A DNA stretch of 64,000 nucleotides from Rosa chinensis (Eukaryota > Streptophyta > Magnoliopsida > Rosales > Rosaceae), in the NCBI RefSeq assembly GCF_002994745.2, contig NC_037090.1:36203001-36267000 (forward strand), given 5' to 3'. A program made the position numbers and the translations under genes. Below the pieces are notes generated by a model, which ran no database searches, was not told the origin of the DNA, and saw only the letters and a list, made by a program, of their open reading frames with translations. The first letter of the stretch is position 1. Every line of letters begins with the position of its first letter. Positions 20,470 to 32,699 of this stretch are shown here, in pieces.

Positions 20470-23400
20470 CAGGTCGAATGGAACTTGATAGCCTTTAATC
20501 GCAGCAAGGACACCATCCAGAAGCACCACAACGACCCATTCTTAATCACCATGGTCATCGACCACTATCGATGCCATAAGGTTTTGGTCGATAGCGGCAC
20601 AACAGTAAGCATCATGTTCGGCAGCTACTACGAAGGCCTCAACAGAGATCGGAAGAAACTCACCCTAGACCATGAACCCCTAATCAGCTTCGTAGGAGAA
20701 ATTACACAGCCCTTGGGCTCTGATAACTTGCGAATCACACTGGGCGGCGGCAGCACTATCGCCACCATGACAACACACTTCATCATCGTCGACTACCCAT
20801 CCTCCTACAATTTCATCTTGGGACGTGATACCATATAGGGACTCCAATGCTTTGTGGCAGGGCACATGCTAATGATAAAAATACCTACCCTAGGCGGCAT
20901 CCTCACCGTCACAGGAGATCAAGAGCTCGCGAGACAGTGCAACTCCTTGATTGTCGGAAGGGGACACGGCAGGCGAGAGGTACTTCTAACCTCAGACCTA
21001 CCCTTCCTATCCGACAAGCCCGATGATCCAAGGGAAGATCCTGAAACCCCTGATGATCGCGATACAAGCAGTAAAAAGAAGGACGATAAGCTCAAACTCA
21101 AGCACCCTAGACCAGATGATTTGGAAGACCTGATATCGGTCTCCATTTCCGATGCATATCCAGAAAGAAAAGTTAAGATCAGGTCCAAAACTGACCCACA
21201 GTTCCAAGCGGAGCTCATCGCCTTCCTCAAAACCTGACAGGAAGTGTTCGCATGGTCGTATGCCGATATGCCAGGAATCTCGCTAGAACTATTGACCCAC
21301 AAACTCACCATCTCACCAGACTTTCCCCCAATTAGCCAAAAACGAAGGGCCTTCACGGAAGAAAAATACAAAGCGATCCAGGCCGAAGTCAAGAAACTCC
21401 AAGACATCGGGTTTGTTCGGGAAGTCTCCTACCCGACATGGCTCTCTAATGTCGTAATGGTAAAGAAGCCCAACGGAAAATGGCGCATGTGTGTCGATTA
21501 CACCAACTTGAACAAGGCTTTCCCTGAGGACAGTTTTCCCCTCCTGCGAATCGATCAGCTAGTCGACTCCATCGCAGGCCACAAGCTCCTCAGTTTTATG
21601 GATGCCTTCTCGGGCTACAACCAAATCGCCATGGAGCCCTCCGATCAGGAGCACACATCTTTCACCACAGATAAGGGCTTGTATTGTTACAAGGTAATGT
21701 CGTTTGGTCTAAAGAACGTTGGGGCCACGTACCAGAGACTGGTTAACGCCATGTTCTCAGATCATATCGGTAAGATCTTAGAGGTATATGTGGACGACAT
21801 GCTCGTCAAAAGCGTCACCATTGAAGATCACATTAAAAACCTAGGCGTTATCTTCAACATCTTACTCCAATATGGCATGCGACTCAACCCGGACAAGTGC
21901 GTGTTTGGCGTACTAGGAGGCAAGTTCCTGGGTTTTGTTGTCAGAGAGAGGGGTATCGAGGCCAACATCGAGAAGGTACAAGAAATCCATAATATGGCAC
22001 CACCCAAAACCAGGAATGAGGTCCAGTCCCTCACCGGGAAGGTTATCGCTCTCGCTCGATTCATATCGCGTTTAACCAACAAGTGCGCCCCATTCTTCAA
22101 GCTCCTCAAAACTCACCATACTGAGACGATCAATTGGGGACCCGAACACGACAAGGCTTTCCAAGGCCTCCGAGATTATCTAGCGTCAGTACATCTACCT
22201 CGTCTTGTCAGTCATTGCGATCAGCATCGCCCTGGTTAGGCGAGAGGATAGCAACGAGCTGCCAGTCTATTACAGGGCAAACGGTTCAACGATGCCGAAT
22301 CCAGGTATTCCGATATCGAGAAATCCGCCCTCGCAGTCCTCACGGCCGCCCTGGCGACTACGGTAATATTTCCAAGCCCACATGATATATATCTTGACCA
22401 ACCAACCCTTGAAACAAGTTCTCCAGAAACCGGAATCTTCAGGAAGACTGGTAAAATGGTCCATTGAACTCGGCGAGTTCGACATTCATTACACGCCACG
22501 TACGGCCATCAAAGGACAATCCGCTGCCGAGTTCATACCCCTAGAAGATGCCGCGCCCTCGGATGAGACTGTCTTGGAACCCCATGGACTCTCCACGTGG
22601 ACGGATCCTCCAACAGTAAGCTCAATGGTGTCGGGGTAGTCTTGACTGACCCAGAGGGGAACACATATGAGTATGCGCTACAACGCAGCCGAGTACGAAG
22701 CATTGATCGCTGGCATCCAGTTGGCCAAGGAATTAGGCGTCACAAGACTGGCAATCTTTAGTGATTCCCAACTCGTCGTCAACCAGGTCGGCGACGATTT
22801 CCAAGCCAAGGAGCCGCATCTATCCCACTACCAATCTCTCGCCAAGACCTTACTCTAGCGATGCCTCACCTACCATACAATCGGCCTAATCCCTCGAGCA
22901 CAAAACAGCAAGGCAGATGCTGTCGCAAGGTTGGCGACATCGCCCCCAGACACCGATATGGGAAACCTCAAGTTGGAAATTCTAGACAAACGAAGCTTCG
23001 ATAAGCCATTCTCAGAGATATTCCTGACTGAGAGCGAGCGTCCACCTTCATGGATGGACCCATTTATCGACTACCTCTCTAAGGGTATCGAGCCCCAGGA
23101 CAAGATCATCGCCCCCAGGCTCCGCAGAAGAGCAACACTGTACACGGTACAAGATGGCAAACTTTACAAGAAGGGCAGGTCTTTCCCCCTGCTAAAATGC
23201 ATCTCCCTCTAAGAGGGTCAACAATTCTTACTATTGTTGCATAGCGGAATTTGCGGCAATCATGCAGGTACGAGGAACCTAACATTTAAAGCACTGCGTA
23301 CAGGGTACTATTGGCCTACCATTGAGCAAGACGCGAAACGTATCTTAGGCATACTGCGAGTGGGGTCTAGACTTCATCGGCAAGTTCCTAACAGCACCTG

Positions 23401-24190
23401 GACAGCTTAAATTTGCCATCGTTGCAGTGGACTACAACACCAAGTTGGTCGAGGCCGAGGCTTTAGCCACGATCACGATTGCCAAAGTCATTAACTTCCT
23501 GTGGAAGAACATATACTACCAATTCGGAATCCCCGAGACCATCATCACCGATAACGGTGCCCAATTCGAAAAAGATACTCTCAGGGACTTCGTTGGCCAG
23601 TATGGCACGCAAATCTAATATGCCTCCCCTACACACCCACAGACAAATGGCCAGGTCGAAGCTGTCAACAAAATAATCAAGCATAACTTGAAGAAAAGGC
23701 TCGACGATGCTAAGGGTTTATGGGCCAAAAAACTCCCCGAGGTGTTATGGGCGATAAGAACTATCCGACGGAGGCAAATGGCAAGTCCCCTTTCTGCTTT
23801 TCCTTCGGCACTGAGGCCGGGATCCCTGTTGAGCAGGAGGTACTTACCGAGAGGGTAGCATGCTTCGACCCACTTACCAACTCAGCAGGGTTGAACGTTG
23901 ACTCCGATCTCTTAGAAGAGCGCCGCGAACGGGCCCACCTCAGGAATATCAACAAAAAGCAGTGTATCGCTCGTTATTATAATGCCAGAGTCCTGCCTCG
24001 ACTCCTCTCTGCCGGGGATTGGGTGATGAAGGAAAAGATGCCAACCCCAACGGGGCTCAAGGCCACATGGGAAGGGCCGTATGAAATCATCGAGGCTGTC
24101 GGACCCGCTACCTTCTACTTGAGAGGAACATATGGTATCACCCTCCCACACCCGTGGAACGTCCAGCATCTCCAATACTACCCCAAGTAG
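20470..24190 (+). pseudogene. pol of the Tat-type element (PR, RT, RNase H, aRNH, INT), broken
   Basis: Protease: VLVDSGTTVSIMF near 20585. Reverse transcriptase 21244-22100: KPNGKWRMCVDYTNLNKAF, FMDAFSGYNQIAME and the active site YVDDMLVKS (about 21788). RNase H of the gypsy type follows at about 22130-22560 with a frameshift. A second, archaeal-type RNase H is at about 22580-22858 (YEALIAGIQLAKELG and FSDSQLVVNQV), a hallmark of the Tat lineage. Integrase is at about 23220-24190, with catalytic positions visible in GLDFIGKF, TDNGAQF and NGQVEAVNK. Several in-frame stops (for example near 21237, 22858 and 23617) and frame changes make it non-functional. The chain ends at 24190. Confidence 0.9.
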
Positions 24191-24370
24191 GGCAAGGGCT
24201 CAGAGCTCGCCTCCACAGCGCTATCGCACCCCCCATACTTGTAAGCATCAATATTATCTCCTTTACCTTTCTTAGTAAAATGTATTTCCAAGCCACCATA
24301 ACATGGTACAGGTAAGGTCACGCTATACAGCAATCCCAACTTACTGCCCATCACTAACAAATGAATGAAT

Positions 24371-24940
24371 GTTAATGTGATATCGCTCACGGCCGGTCTC
24401 GCTGACACAACAAAATGTTGTCCCTCGCGAACCCTTGCGCTGCCAGTGGCGATCAAACAAATGAATGAATGAATGTTATATGATACGCCAACGAATGAAT
24501 GAATGTTAATGCGATATCGCCCACGGTAGGTCTCGCTGACACAGCAAAATGCTATCCTTCGAGAACCCTTTCGCTGCCAGTGGCGATCAAAGAATGAATG
24601 AATAAATGTTATGCGATAAGCCAACGAATGAATGAATGTTAATGCGATATCGCTCACGGCCGGTCTCGCTAACACAGCAAAATGCTGTCCATCGTGAACC
24701 CTTGCGCTGCCAGTGATGATCAAACGAATGAATGAATGAATGTTGCGCGATACGCTAATCAATGAATGGATGAATATTACGCGATACGCCAATCCTTGAA
24801 TGAATGTTGCACGATACACCAATCAATAAAGAAATGAAGGCTACGCGATACGCAGACCAATGCTAGAATGCATAACAATGCGATACGCGATACGTCTCCA
24901 CGAATGAACGCATGAATGCTACGCTACACTTTGCCATGAA
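24371..24940 (+). repeat. Tandem repeat array in the Tat-element 3' region
   Basis: Three consecutive units start at 24371, 24505 and 24638, a period of about 134 bp. Each has GATATCGC, GGTCTCGCT, CCAGTG and runs of GAATGAAT. After about 24760 the array decays into shorter units built on CGCGATACGC and AATGAATG. The long minus-strand open frame over the array comes from the repeats, not from a gene. Confidence 0.9.
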
Positions 24941-26122
24941 TCAACTGAAGGAATGATGGACGATACATCACCACGACAAAAGCTATTACTGCACGACACA
25001 CCAAGATTCATGAGCCCCTTAAATATTGTAACGATACAAGATGGAAGGCCACAATGGCCAATGCTAACGGGATACCACACCAAACGAAGTTGCCTAATAT
25101 CAACGCCTCGCCACTTGCTCTCGCCCCTAGCATCGATTATACCACCTTGACATGTGACGCCTACACTCGCACTCCATTGTGGGGATAGGCGATACACGAT
25201 AAAAGCTCATACCGAAATAAAAGACATGAGAACAATGCAAAAGAGATGTTTATTAGAAAAGGCTTTGTGGCCAATAAAGATACACCAATTGATACTCCAT
25301 ACAAATGTGATACACGACAACATATAACATATTTAAAAAATGCGATACAATGCAACTATCCTCGCTTGTCCTCCTGAGTCCGGTACAGGCTGGCTCCGAT
25401 CTCTGATTCTGTGGAATTTGAGGAGCTTCAGTAGAAGATTGAAGATCACTGAATTGGAGGATTGATAGGCTGGCCAGATTTCGATGCGAAAGACTAGGGG
25501 GTAGTTGCACCGCACCACTCTCTGCAATATCGCCACCCGATCTCCATCGTTGCAACCTGCCACCCCTCCAGTGATCTTAGTCCTTGGGTTTCTCACTTGG
25601 AAGGCTTTTCAGTTTCGCAGGGGCACAGATTGCGCAATCCCTAAGTGGGTGATGAAGCCGAGTCCTTGTGAGATTAGGCTATAAAGCCCATAACCCAAGA
25701 TGAGATTAAGCTATAAAGACCAAAAATCTGGAAGCACAGAGTGCCTAAAGGGAAGAAAAGATTTCAGAAGCAGGAGCACAATGAAAAACAAAGAAAACGC
25801 CATATTGAAAATATGATCAACCCGTTTCCTTGCCTGCTTATTTATAGGGACATGCCACCGCAACCAACCGACTCCAGAGGACCAATCGTCGCGTCGCCTT
25901 AATGACCTGCATTAATGACAAGGCAACCAATCGGCAAAGCAATAAATATATTCAACGCACAGGGGACTATCGCCCAACACTATCAATTCCTCATAAACTT
26001 TGCATGTCCCAATACCAAGCAGACATTCTAAAAGTCAGACCACTCGGTCATCGCTAGCAAAAAAAAAAAAAAAAAACAACAACAACAAACACGGGAGCTA
26101 GGTCTCGCCCCTCCACTCCGTC
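24941..26122. other. Non-coding part of the Tat-element 3' region
   Basis: Between the tandem array and the end of the antisense gene I see only short frames without domains, plus an A-run and CAA repeat near 26060-26092. It may include the 3' untranslated part of the antisense transcript. Confidence 0.45.
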
Positions 26123-29100
26123 TCACTCTCCAGCATTCTCGCCTTGTACCTCGCCCCCGATATCTGCAAGGGCCTCTTGCTCGCCAACAACACCCTCCAC
26201 ATCGCGATCACTAGCTTGTCCCAATGCACGCTCCGATACAGCCAGCTCTCGAATCACTATCCCAGAACTCCAACCACCACTCGCCGCACTGGCCTGCGAT
26301 CTTGCTGCTTTCTTGGCTTGCATGTCATGCACCATCTTCTCTTGATCAATCCACCCAGTAGTGATACCATCTTTAATCGACTACAAGACCCCATCCCATA
26401 AGGCTTTGTTCATCTTCTCTTGGAAATGGCTTGACCGGGGATAGAGATCCACTGCCTTGTCCGCCCCATCTCTACTGGCCTTGCGGAACTTGTCCTGATG
26501 TGTCTCAACAGCAGCGCGCAGGCGAATGCACTCTTCGGCAAAGCTACTAGTCTGAGTCTGTTGCTCGATTAACTCCTTCCTGAGCCGCTCCATCTCTGCC
26601 CCCCTCTCGCCTGCTTCAAGCTCCACATCCCGTAGATGGTCAACCTCCATTTGTAGATTACCAACCTACGCCTCCAAATCCACCACACGATCAGGATAAG
26701 GACCAAACTCTCCAAGGCGGCCGCCTGAAGCTCCAACTTGACATTGCGTTCTCGGACCTGCCCTTCCAAGTCTTGCAGAAGCTTTTTAGCCTCGTTCACC
26801 CGGGCCCTGACCTGATCTACCAACCTCAGACCATCCTCCGCCCGTTGCTACTTCCCAGTAAGATCTAGGTTTTACTCCCTCAATGGAACGATAGCATCCT
26901 CAGCCTCTTGGCGGCGAGCCTCCTCCACCGCGAGTGCTCGCTCCAACTTCATTCTTCTCGCAATCCCATCATCGATTTCTCGCCTCATATCCTCCCGTTC
27001 TACTTGACCTTGGTCTAACGCACTCTGTAGCCCACAGGCCCGCCCCCTCTCGGAACTCAGCTCCCCCTGCAGCCGGGCTATCTCCCGATCAAAATGAGCC
27101 ACCAACTTGCCTGAGGCATGGTAATTCATGTTTACAGCCTACATCACACACCAGCGTTACTATACTCACTTAACAACAATAAGGAATAGAAGCAAACCAA
27201 CAACGATACATACCCTCATCAGCTTCTCCTGCGCCTCCCGGTACCTCAGGCGTGGATCTTCCGCACTCACGCGACTATGGTCGCGATGACAATTCCGCAG
27301 GTCAGCCACCATAAGAAGGATGGCGGCATCAGTAATCCTAATCTAGCCTAATGTACTGCGCAAGACCCCAGACAACCTCATTGCGAGAACCCTACGAACC
27401 CCAAGTCATAGATCTCGAGCGCGATACATTATCAACCCGAGATCTCTTACTACCACGAGTACCGATAGCGACACCAACTGGGGACTCCTGAGACGAAGCT
27501 GCGAGGCCGTCCTCTTCCTCATCCCGACCCCATCCGTATGAGCACAGGTCTCCGACACTCGGACTCCATCCCCCTCACCATCTTGGGTCCCCATCTTGGT
27601 AACTTGAGCAACCCCGATTATACCCTCTCCAGACTCTGGCTGCACCTCAGGTACCTCCATTGCCAGACCTGTCTCGCTAACAGCCTGGCTGGTCACCTCC
27701 ACCTCCCCACTATCCGTAGTGATGACTTCCCACGAGACAGTATCACCAATTTCATCACCAAAAAAGTTCTCCAGCTACCCCAGAACCGCGACCTGCACCA
27801 GGCGAGCACGAGCACTGGTATCTCTCTGTCGCCGCTCCACCTCCTCCAGTAGCACCCTCGACGGAGATCTCCTCCTCCACCGTGGGCTCCGAGGCCCGAG
27901 CCACATCACCAGGATCCTCCCCTCCTGTCGAGACCCGGGGGGATTGCCTCATCACTTCTCGATTCTTGGGGGACTGACGCTCACCCACCTCGCCAGCCTG
28001 CATGGGCTGCTCCTGACACCTCGAGTCGGCTCCCGAGAACTGCAAACCTTGTGCCCCTCGTAGGGAAACAACAATGTCAGTAGGGAAACCACATAGCATA
28101 CGATAACACACCAAGCAAAAGGAGAACCCCTTACCTGGAAAACTCCCCAACTCAAATCTCTCGTATATTGGAAGCCTACACAAACTATAGAACCCCCTCG
28201 ACCCCTTCGAAAAAGCATCCATCAACCTCGCCACACGCTTCCACTCCAGCGTGATCAAATTCACCTCCTGCCTCACTACGATACACAAAAACGCTATTAG
28301 TATACACCAAAGGCAAGAAAACCCACCAAAAGGACAATCACGTTACTCACATATGGGTTGGAACCGGCTCGGGGCCCGGTGCACCATATCTCGATTCTGC
28401 CACCGGCCGCCTACTAAGCACGGCCTCCCCCACCAAAGCGCATAAATGTTCAACGGCAAGTCTTCGATAACGGCGCCGCCGCATGCCCTGAAATTCACGC
28501 TTCTACTATCGCCGGCTTTAGTCGAGTAGTACATTTTGAACATGAAATTGAACTCACTGATACTGGGACACAACAACTTGCTGAGCTTCCATAGCAGCAA
28601 TACTCCCATTATTTGCCTCAACGCGTTGGGCGATAGCTGCCCTACTGATATATTCAAGCAAGACAACAGATACTGTAATTCCTCGGGTAACGAGAATGTC
28701 AACCCATACCTGAGTTGATACTCGTAAAAGCCTGCCCACCCCAACCTGGGGTGACTAAAAGATTCACCATACCTCAACGGATGCAACATGATGTTGTCCG
28801 GAATCGCCCACGTGGTCCTCATTTCGGCTATCTGCTTCTCCATCATACTCGGACCCGGCTGATCAATAGGTGTATCGCCCACGGGGCGTATGCGGGATCT
28901 CCAACACCTCGACATCATCTACATCAGGTACATCGGGCACCACGGTTCGCTCAACCCTACCCGGAACTCTGCGAGATGAACCCTCTCCACCTCCTCGAGA
29001 ATTGCCCTCTCCAACTCCTCGGGGATCACTCGTGGCGCCATCGCGAGAACCACCTCCACCGCGATTGTGATAAGCACCTTCTCCCCTGCCACGAGACGCA

Positions 29101-29180
29101 CCAACACCACCACGAGAAGTTCCTCCCCCTCCACGAGAGGAACCCTCTCGCCTAGCATGACTGCGGTTATCACGCGCCAT
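26123..29180 (-). pseudogene. Antisense gene of the Tat-type element, with introns
   Basis: Runs opposite to gag-pol. The N-terminus (start 29180) is Gly/Arg/Ser-rich. After a frame change near 28870 comes a globular domain (28343-28918) with FYEYQLRYGLTFSLPEEL and LNISVGQLSPNALRQIMG. It resembles the putative gypsy-type transposon domain (Pfam PF04195) known from antisense frames of Tat elements. Next are low-complexity Glu/Gly segments, then a predicted coiled coil at 27129-26872 (FDREIARLQGELSSERGRA) and more charged helix to about 26380. Three GT-AG introns fit: 28276-28350, 28057-28134 and 27139-27213, each 75-78 bp. Stops and frame breaks suggest the copy is damaged. Function unknown. 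Confidence 0.7.
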
Positions 29181-29216
29181 ACTCCGAGCGATATAGATAA
29201 CTGACTAGTCATTTTC

Positions 29217-29226
29217 TTTTTATATA
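29217..29226 (-). promoter_or_regulatory. Possible TATA box of the antisense gene
   Basis: CTATATAAAA on the minus strand about 40 bp before the ATG at 29180. A second candidate, the palindrome CCTTATATAAGG at 29608-29619, would give a longer leader. I cannot decide between them. Confidence 0.35.
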
Positions 29227-30062
29227 GCCTTCCTTAAGACTCCCCTGCAAAATTTCAAATCTTCAAGCCCTATCCAGAGCAACCAAATGAGACTCAGCTC
29301 GACCCAAAATCCAATCCCTCCAAAACCTCGCCGAACCTAAAGCAACCCAGAACCCGCCGGTAAATCGCTGTCCCGGAGTACGACCCTTCACAAGACCCAT
29401 GCACACCAATACCCTCAAATAAACCCAGAAAAGTCAAGAGACGACGTAGCTGTTTATTCCTCCAATCGAAATATAGAGACAATGACGACCACTCCACGAC
29501 CAGTCAAAAGCTCTCCACACAACTACGACCCCAACCTCACCCAGTTCTTCTCCTAAGTTCCAACACGAACGCAGGAACAGTAACCATCGCCACATCTCTC
29601 TTCTGTCCTTATATAAGGATCTAGAGAACACTGGGACCGTTAGACGTGCAAGGACAACAACCCCAGATCTCACCACGTGTCCAACATCCCTGTGCATTAC
29701 AGAAGTTGTGCGCCGTCGCCTCGACTACTCACCACTCTGCCATTATTACACTTCATGGATCCCAGTACACCGGTTTTCCAGCACACGAAAACAAATAAGG
29801 TCACCACACGTGTCACCGAGGCATAGCCTATGCACTAAAAGACGCATGTAACCCTGCCACCTATTCGTGATAGCGACACCACGTCGAATGCCAACTCAAC
29901 CCACTCACCCCAGCCAAGACTCCTCTTAAGTGGGGACTTGGGGGACTGGGGGTAATAGCTGTTCCGAAGCCACGTGGCATAAACTCGCCTTGAGCTTCCG
30001 ATACTTTTACCAGCAACAAACTCCCTACCTAAAAGAACTCTTAACTGGGGACTTAGGGGACT

Positions 30063-30463
30063 TGTTGGTATGCACATACCTCCTAAGCACAAGTATCGGA
30101 AGCACAAGACTCGCATCGCCAATACACTACCAAGGTAAGCTCCCAGCTGGGGGTTCCGATACCCCTTGAGGCGATATCGGGATCCCGAGCGTCCCACACC
30201 GAAAGAAATGAAGCCAAGCTCCCAAAAACCTCCTACATTAAGGCCACCTCCAACAACCTAAAGAGGTAACTGTTTACTATCACTCTCCATTATCATTATC
30301 TTATTTGATACTGACTTAGGCATCGGAGCTTTAAAGGCCGGCACACCCGGTCTTCCCTCTGACCTTCATTTGTTTTGCAGATAAGCAAGATCGATAGTGA
30401 TAGTAGCAGACCGATACAACCCGTGTTCAGTTGGACCAGACTGCTCTCGAGACCAATGAAACA
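30063..30463 (+). repeat. 3' LTR of the Tat-type element
   Basis: Begins TGTTGGTATG and ends GAAACA. Preceded by a purine-rich tract, of which a near copy lies about 110 bp upstream (GGGGACTTGGGGGACTGGGG, about 29933-29952). Followed by the ACAGT target duplication. Confidence 0.95.
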
Positions 30464-30528
30464 ACAGTGGTCAAAGTACACTAAGTTCACAATCTTCTCA
30501 TGAAAGGTTGGACATATATTAGGATGCC

Positions 30529-31129
30529 TCAATACTTAGAATATATCCCAAGTGCATTTCTCAAAAGTTCAAACCTAGCAGTATCAAGTGGTTTTGTGAA
30601 TAGATCAGCTAGCTGACTGTCAATGGGCACAAAGCTCAATTCAAGTATATGATGTTTAACTAAATCTCTAATAAAGTGATATCGGAGATCAATGTGCTTT
30701 ATCCTAGAGTGTTGAACAGGATTCTTGGTGATATTGATGGAACTAGTGTTATCATAGAAGATGGACAACTTACCTTGAGAGATCCCGTAATCTTTGAGCA
30801 TTTGTTTCATCCAGAGCATTTGAGTGCAGCAACTACCAGCAGCAACATATTTAGCCTCAGCAGTAGACAGTGAGATACAGTTTTGTTTCTTGCTATGCCA
30901 TGTGACAAGATTATTTCCAACAAAGAAACAGCCTCCTGAAGTACTCTTTATGTTTTTCAGATTTCCTCCCCAGTCAGCATCCGAGTAACCCTGCAACTTC
31001 CATATTAGTGTGAAAAGTATAGAAAATGCCACAGTGAACTGTGCCGGAAATGTATCGGATGATCCTTTTGACAGCTTCCAAGTGTGATTCTTTGGGATTA
31101 GCTTGAAAACAAGCACACACTCCCACACT
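30529..31129 (-). pseudogene. RT tail and RNase H of the SIRE-like element (part beyond the CACTA insertion)
   Basis: Minus-strand continuation of pol after the CACTA element. It opens with the conserved copia segment ESHLEAVKRIIRYISGTVHC, shifts frame, and then has RNase H: YSDADWGGNLKNIKSTSGG, SLSTAEAKYVAAGSC and HSRIKHIDLRYHFIRD, ending at LADLFTKPLDTARFELLRN and a stop at 30529. The segment joins the RT portion at 41947 and upward when the CACTA element and one ACT copy are removed. Confidence 0.88.
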
Positions 31130-32183
31130 CACTACTACACAAAAGGCTTCACACGATGGTTTAAAACTGTCGTCTCATGTTTTGCATTTCCGTGGTCTAT
31201 CGAGGGGTCGTCTGATGAAACGCTGTCAGAAGACGGTTTTCAACCATAGTATAAAGATCATTGGGTCGACGGTTTGTTGTTGACTCCGTCGTCTGATGGA
31301 CCGGCAGATCTGCTGACAGAAATAGTGTGACTTCTACTCATCCCACGGTTTTTAGGATTCCAGCCTTGTCTCTTTGTTGTTCAAAAGTCAGTTTTTATTT
31401 TTAAGACGTTGTGTAAATTGTATACACACGACAGTTCTTCCAGCATAAAATGTGGTGTGATGACCTAAAAGTTCAGTGTATGTGTGCCTTTACACGACAG
31501 ATATAACTCGAACCGTTGTATTGTGACATTTGAGGCAATGGTTTTTGCTAATACTTGTTGTCTTTGTGTGCATCTAACAATGATATCGGTAAGAATCGTC
31601 GTGTGAATTGTTGAAAATTTGTTTGATTCAGCTCTATAATCCTCATCAGACGACGTATTTTCCTTTTTTCCTACTGTTGTTTGATTTGGTAATGGTAAAA
31701 TTCAAATTAAGCAAGAACCAAAAATTGACCAAATGAACAATAATTCTGTGATAATAAATAGTTATTATAATCCCACAAATGGATCCGATAATGGTAATTT
31801 TATCCACAAAACAGAAGGGATCACGTACGTTTACGGATCTCTAATAGCAAAATACATCCACAAATGTGGCTAAAATAGTCTCGCCCTACATAATCTCATC
31901 TATAGAAGACATGCAATTCAGGCCAACCCAAAAAGGACCAACATCTAGCCTAATGCACTTGAGACCTTGCATTACTGTGCCCAAAAAAGATCTACACTTC
32001 ACAGCTTCAGCAGGTTCTTCATCACATAATTTGCAATCTTATTACGCACTTCATCAAGTTCCACTTGACCATAAGTATGGTTGGCTCTCCTACCCCACTG
32101 TTGACAGTTTCAAATCAGAATTTTAAACTCATTCACATTCAACAATAATAAGTTAGAAACCAACAACAACCATAAAACTTTTA

Positions 32184-32611
32184 GGATTATTATCACAAAT
32201 GGTACCTGAACTATACCTTCATCTTATTGATGGTACCTGAACTTTAATTTTGATCACAACCAGTACCCGAACTTTTCGATTTCATTTTAAATGGTACCTA
32301 GAGCCACCTCCAGTCACTATTCCGACTAAAAACGGCATGGGAGGCGATCATAGTGATGATTTTGATAATTTCAAGGGTTGCGATCATATATAGTGATGAT
32401 TTTTTGGTAATAGACTTGCCTTGAACTTATTTTTTTGTTTTTTTGTTTTTTTAAATTTGGGTTTTTTGGCCAGAATAGTGACCGAAGGTGGCCTTAGGTA
32501 CCATTTAAAATGAAATCGAAAAGTTCGGGTACTGTTTGTGATCAAAATTGAAGTTTAGGTACCATCGATAAAATAGAGGATAAGTTCAGGCACCATTTGT
32601 GATAATAACCC
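32184..32611. mobile_element. Mutator-like foldback MITE inside the CACTA element
   Basis: Inverted arms of about 140 bp (32184-32325 and 32470-32611): the left tip is GGATTATTATCACAAATGG and the reverse complement of the right tip GGGTTATTATCACAAATGG. Both then contain GGTACCTGAACTT-like blocks. A perfect 9-bp target duplication AAACTTTTA flanks it (32175-32183 and 32612-32620). Non-coding, with a T-rich loop. Its arms are organised like those of the MITE at 14074-14508 but the tips differ. Confidence 0.92.
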
Positions 32612-32699
32612 AAACTTTTATGTGCAAACAGCTTTGTCACTGTCCTCAGACTTTAATATATGGAAGAATGCTTTTGAAAATAAAAATTTATGGTTACCT

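Larger units (their letters stand above)
18162..30463 (+). mobile_element. Tat-type Ty3/gypsy retrotransposon nested in the SIRE-like element
   Basis: LTRs of about 400 bp (18162-18561 and 30063-30463) begin TGTTGGTATG. A perfect 5-bp target duplication ACAGT flanks the element (18157-18161 and 30464-30468). Coding order gag, protease, RT, RNase H, second RNase H, integrase on the plus strand is that of the Tat lineage. A 6 kb 3' region holds a tandem repeat array and an antisense gene, both typical of that lineage. A purine-rich tract (GGGGACTTAGGGGACT) precedes the 3' LTR. The insertion lies 60 bp beyond the host element's pol stop codon. Confidence 0.93.

Noticed and set aside
24178..24822. 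Long minus-strand open frame of 214 codons in the gypsy element
   Set aside because: It is the translation of the 134-bp tandem array, and its internal repeats follow the DNA period. No domain.
24371..24900. Possible CRISPR-like array because of regular repeats
   Set aside because: Contiguous tandem units without unique spacers, in a plant retrotransposon.
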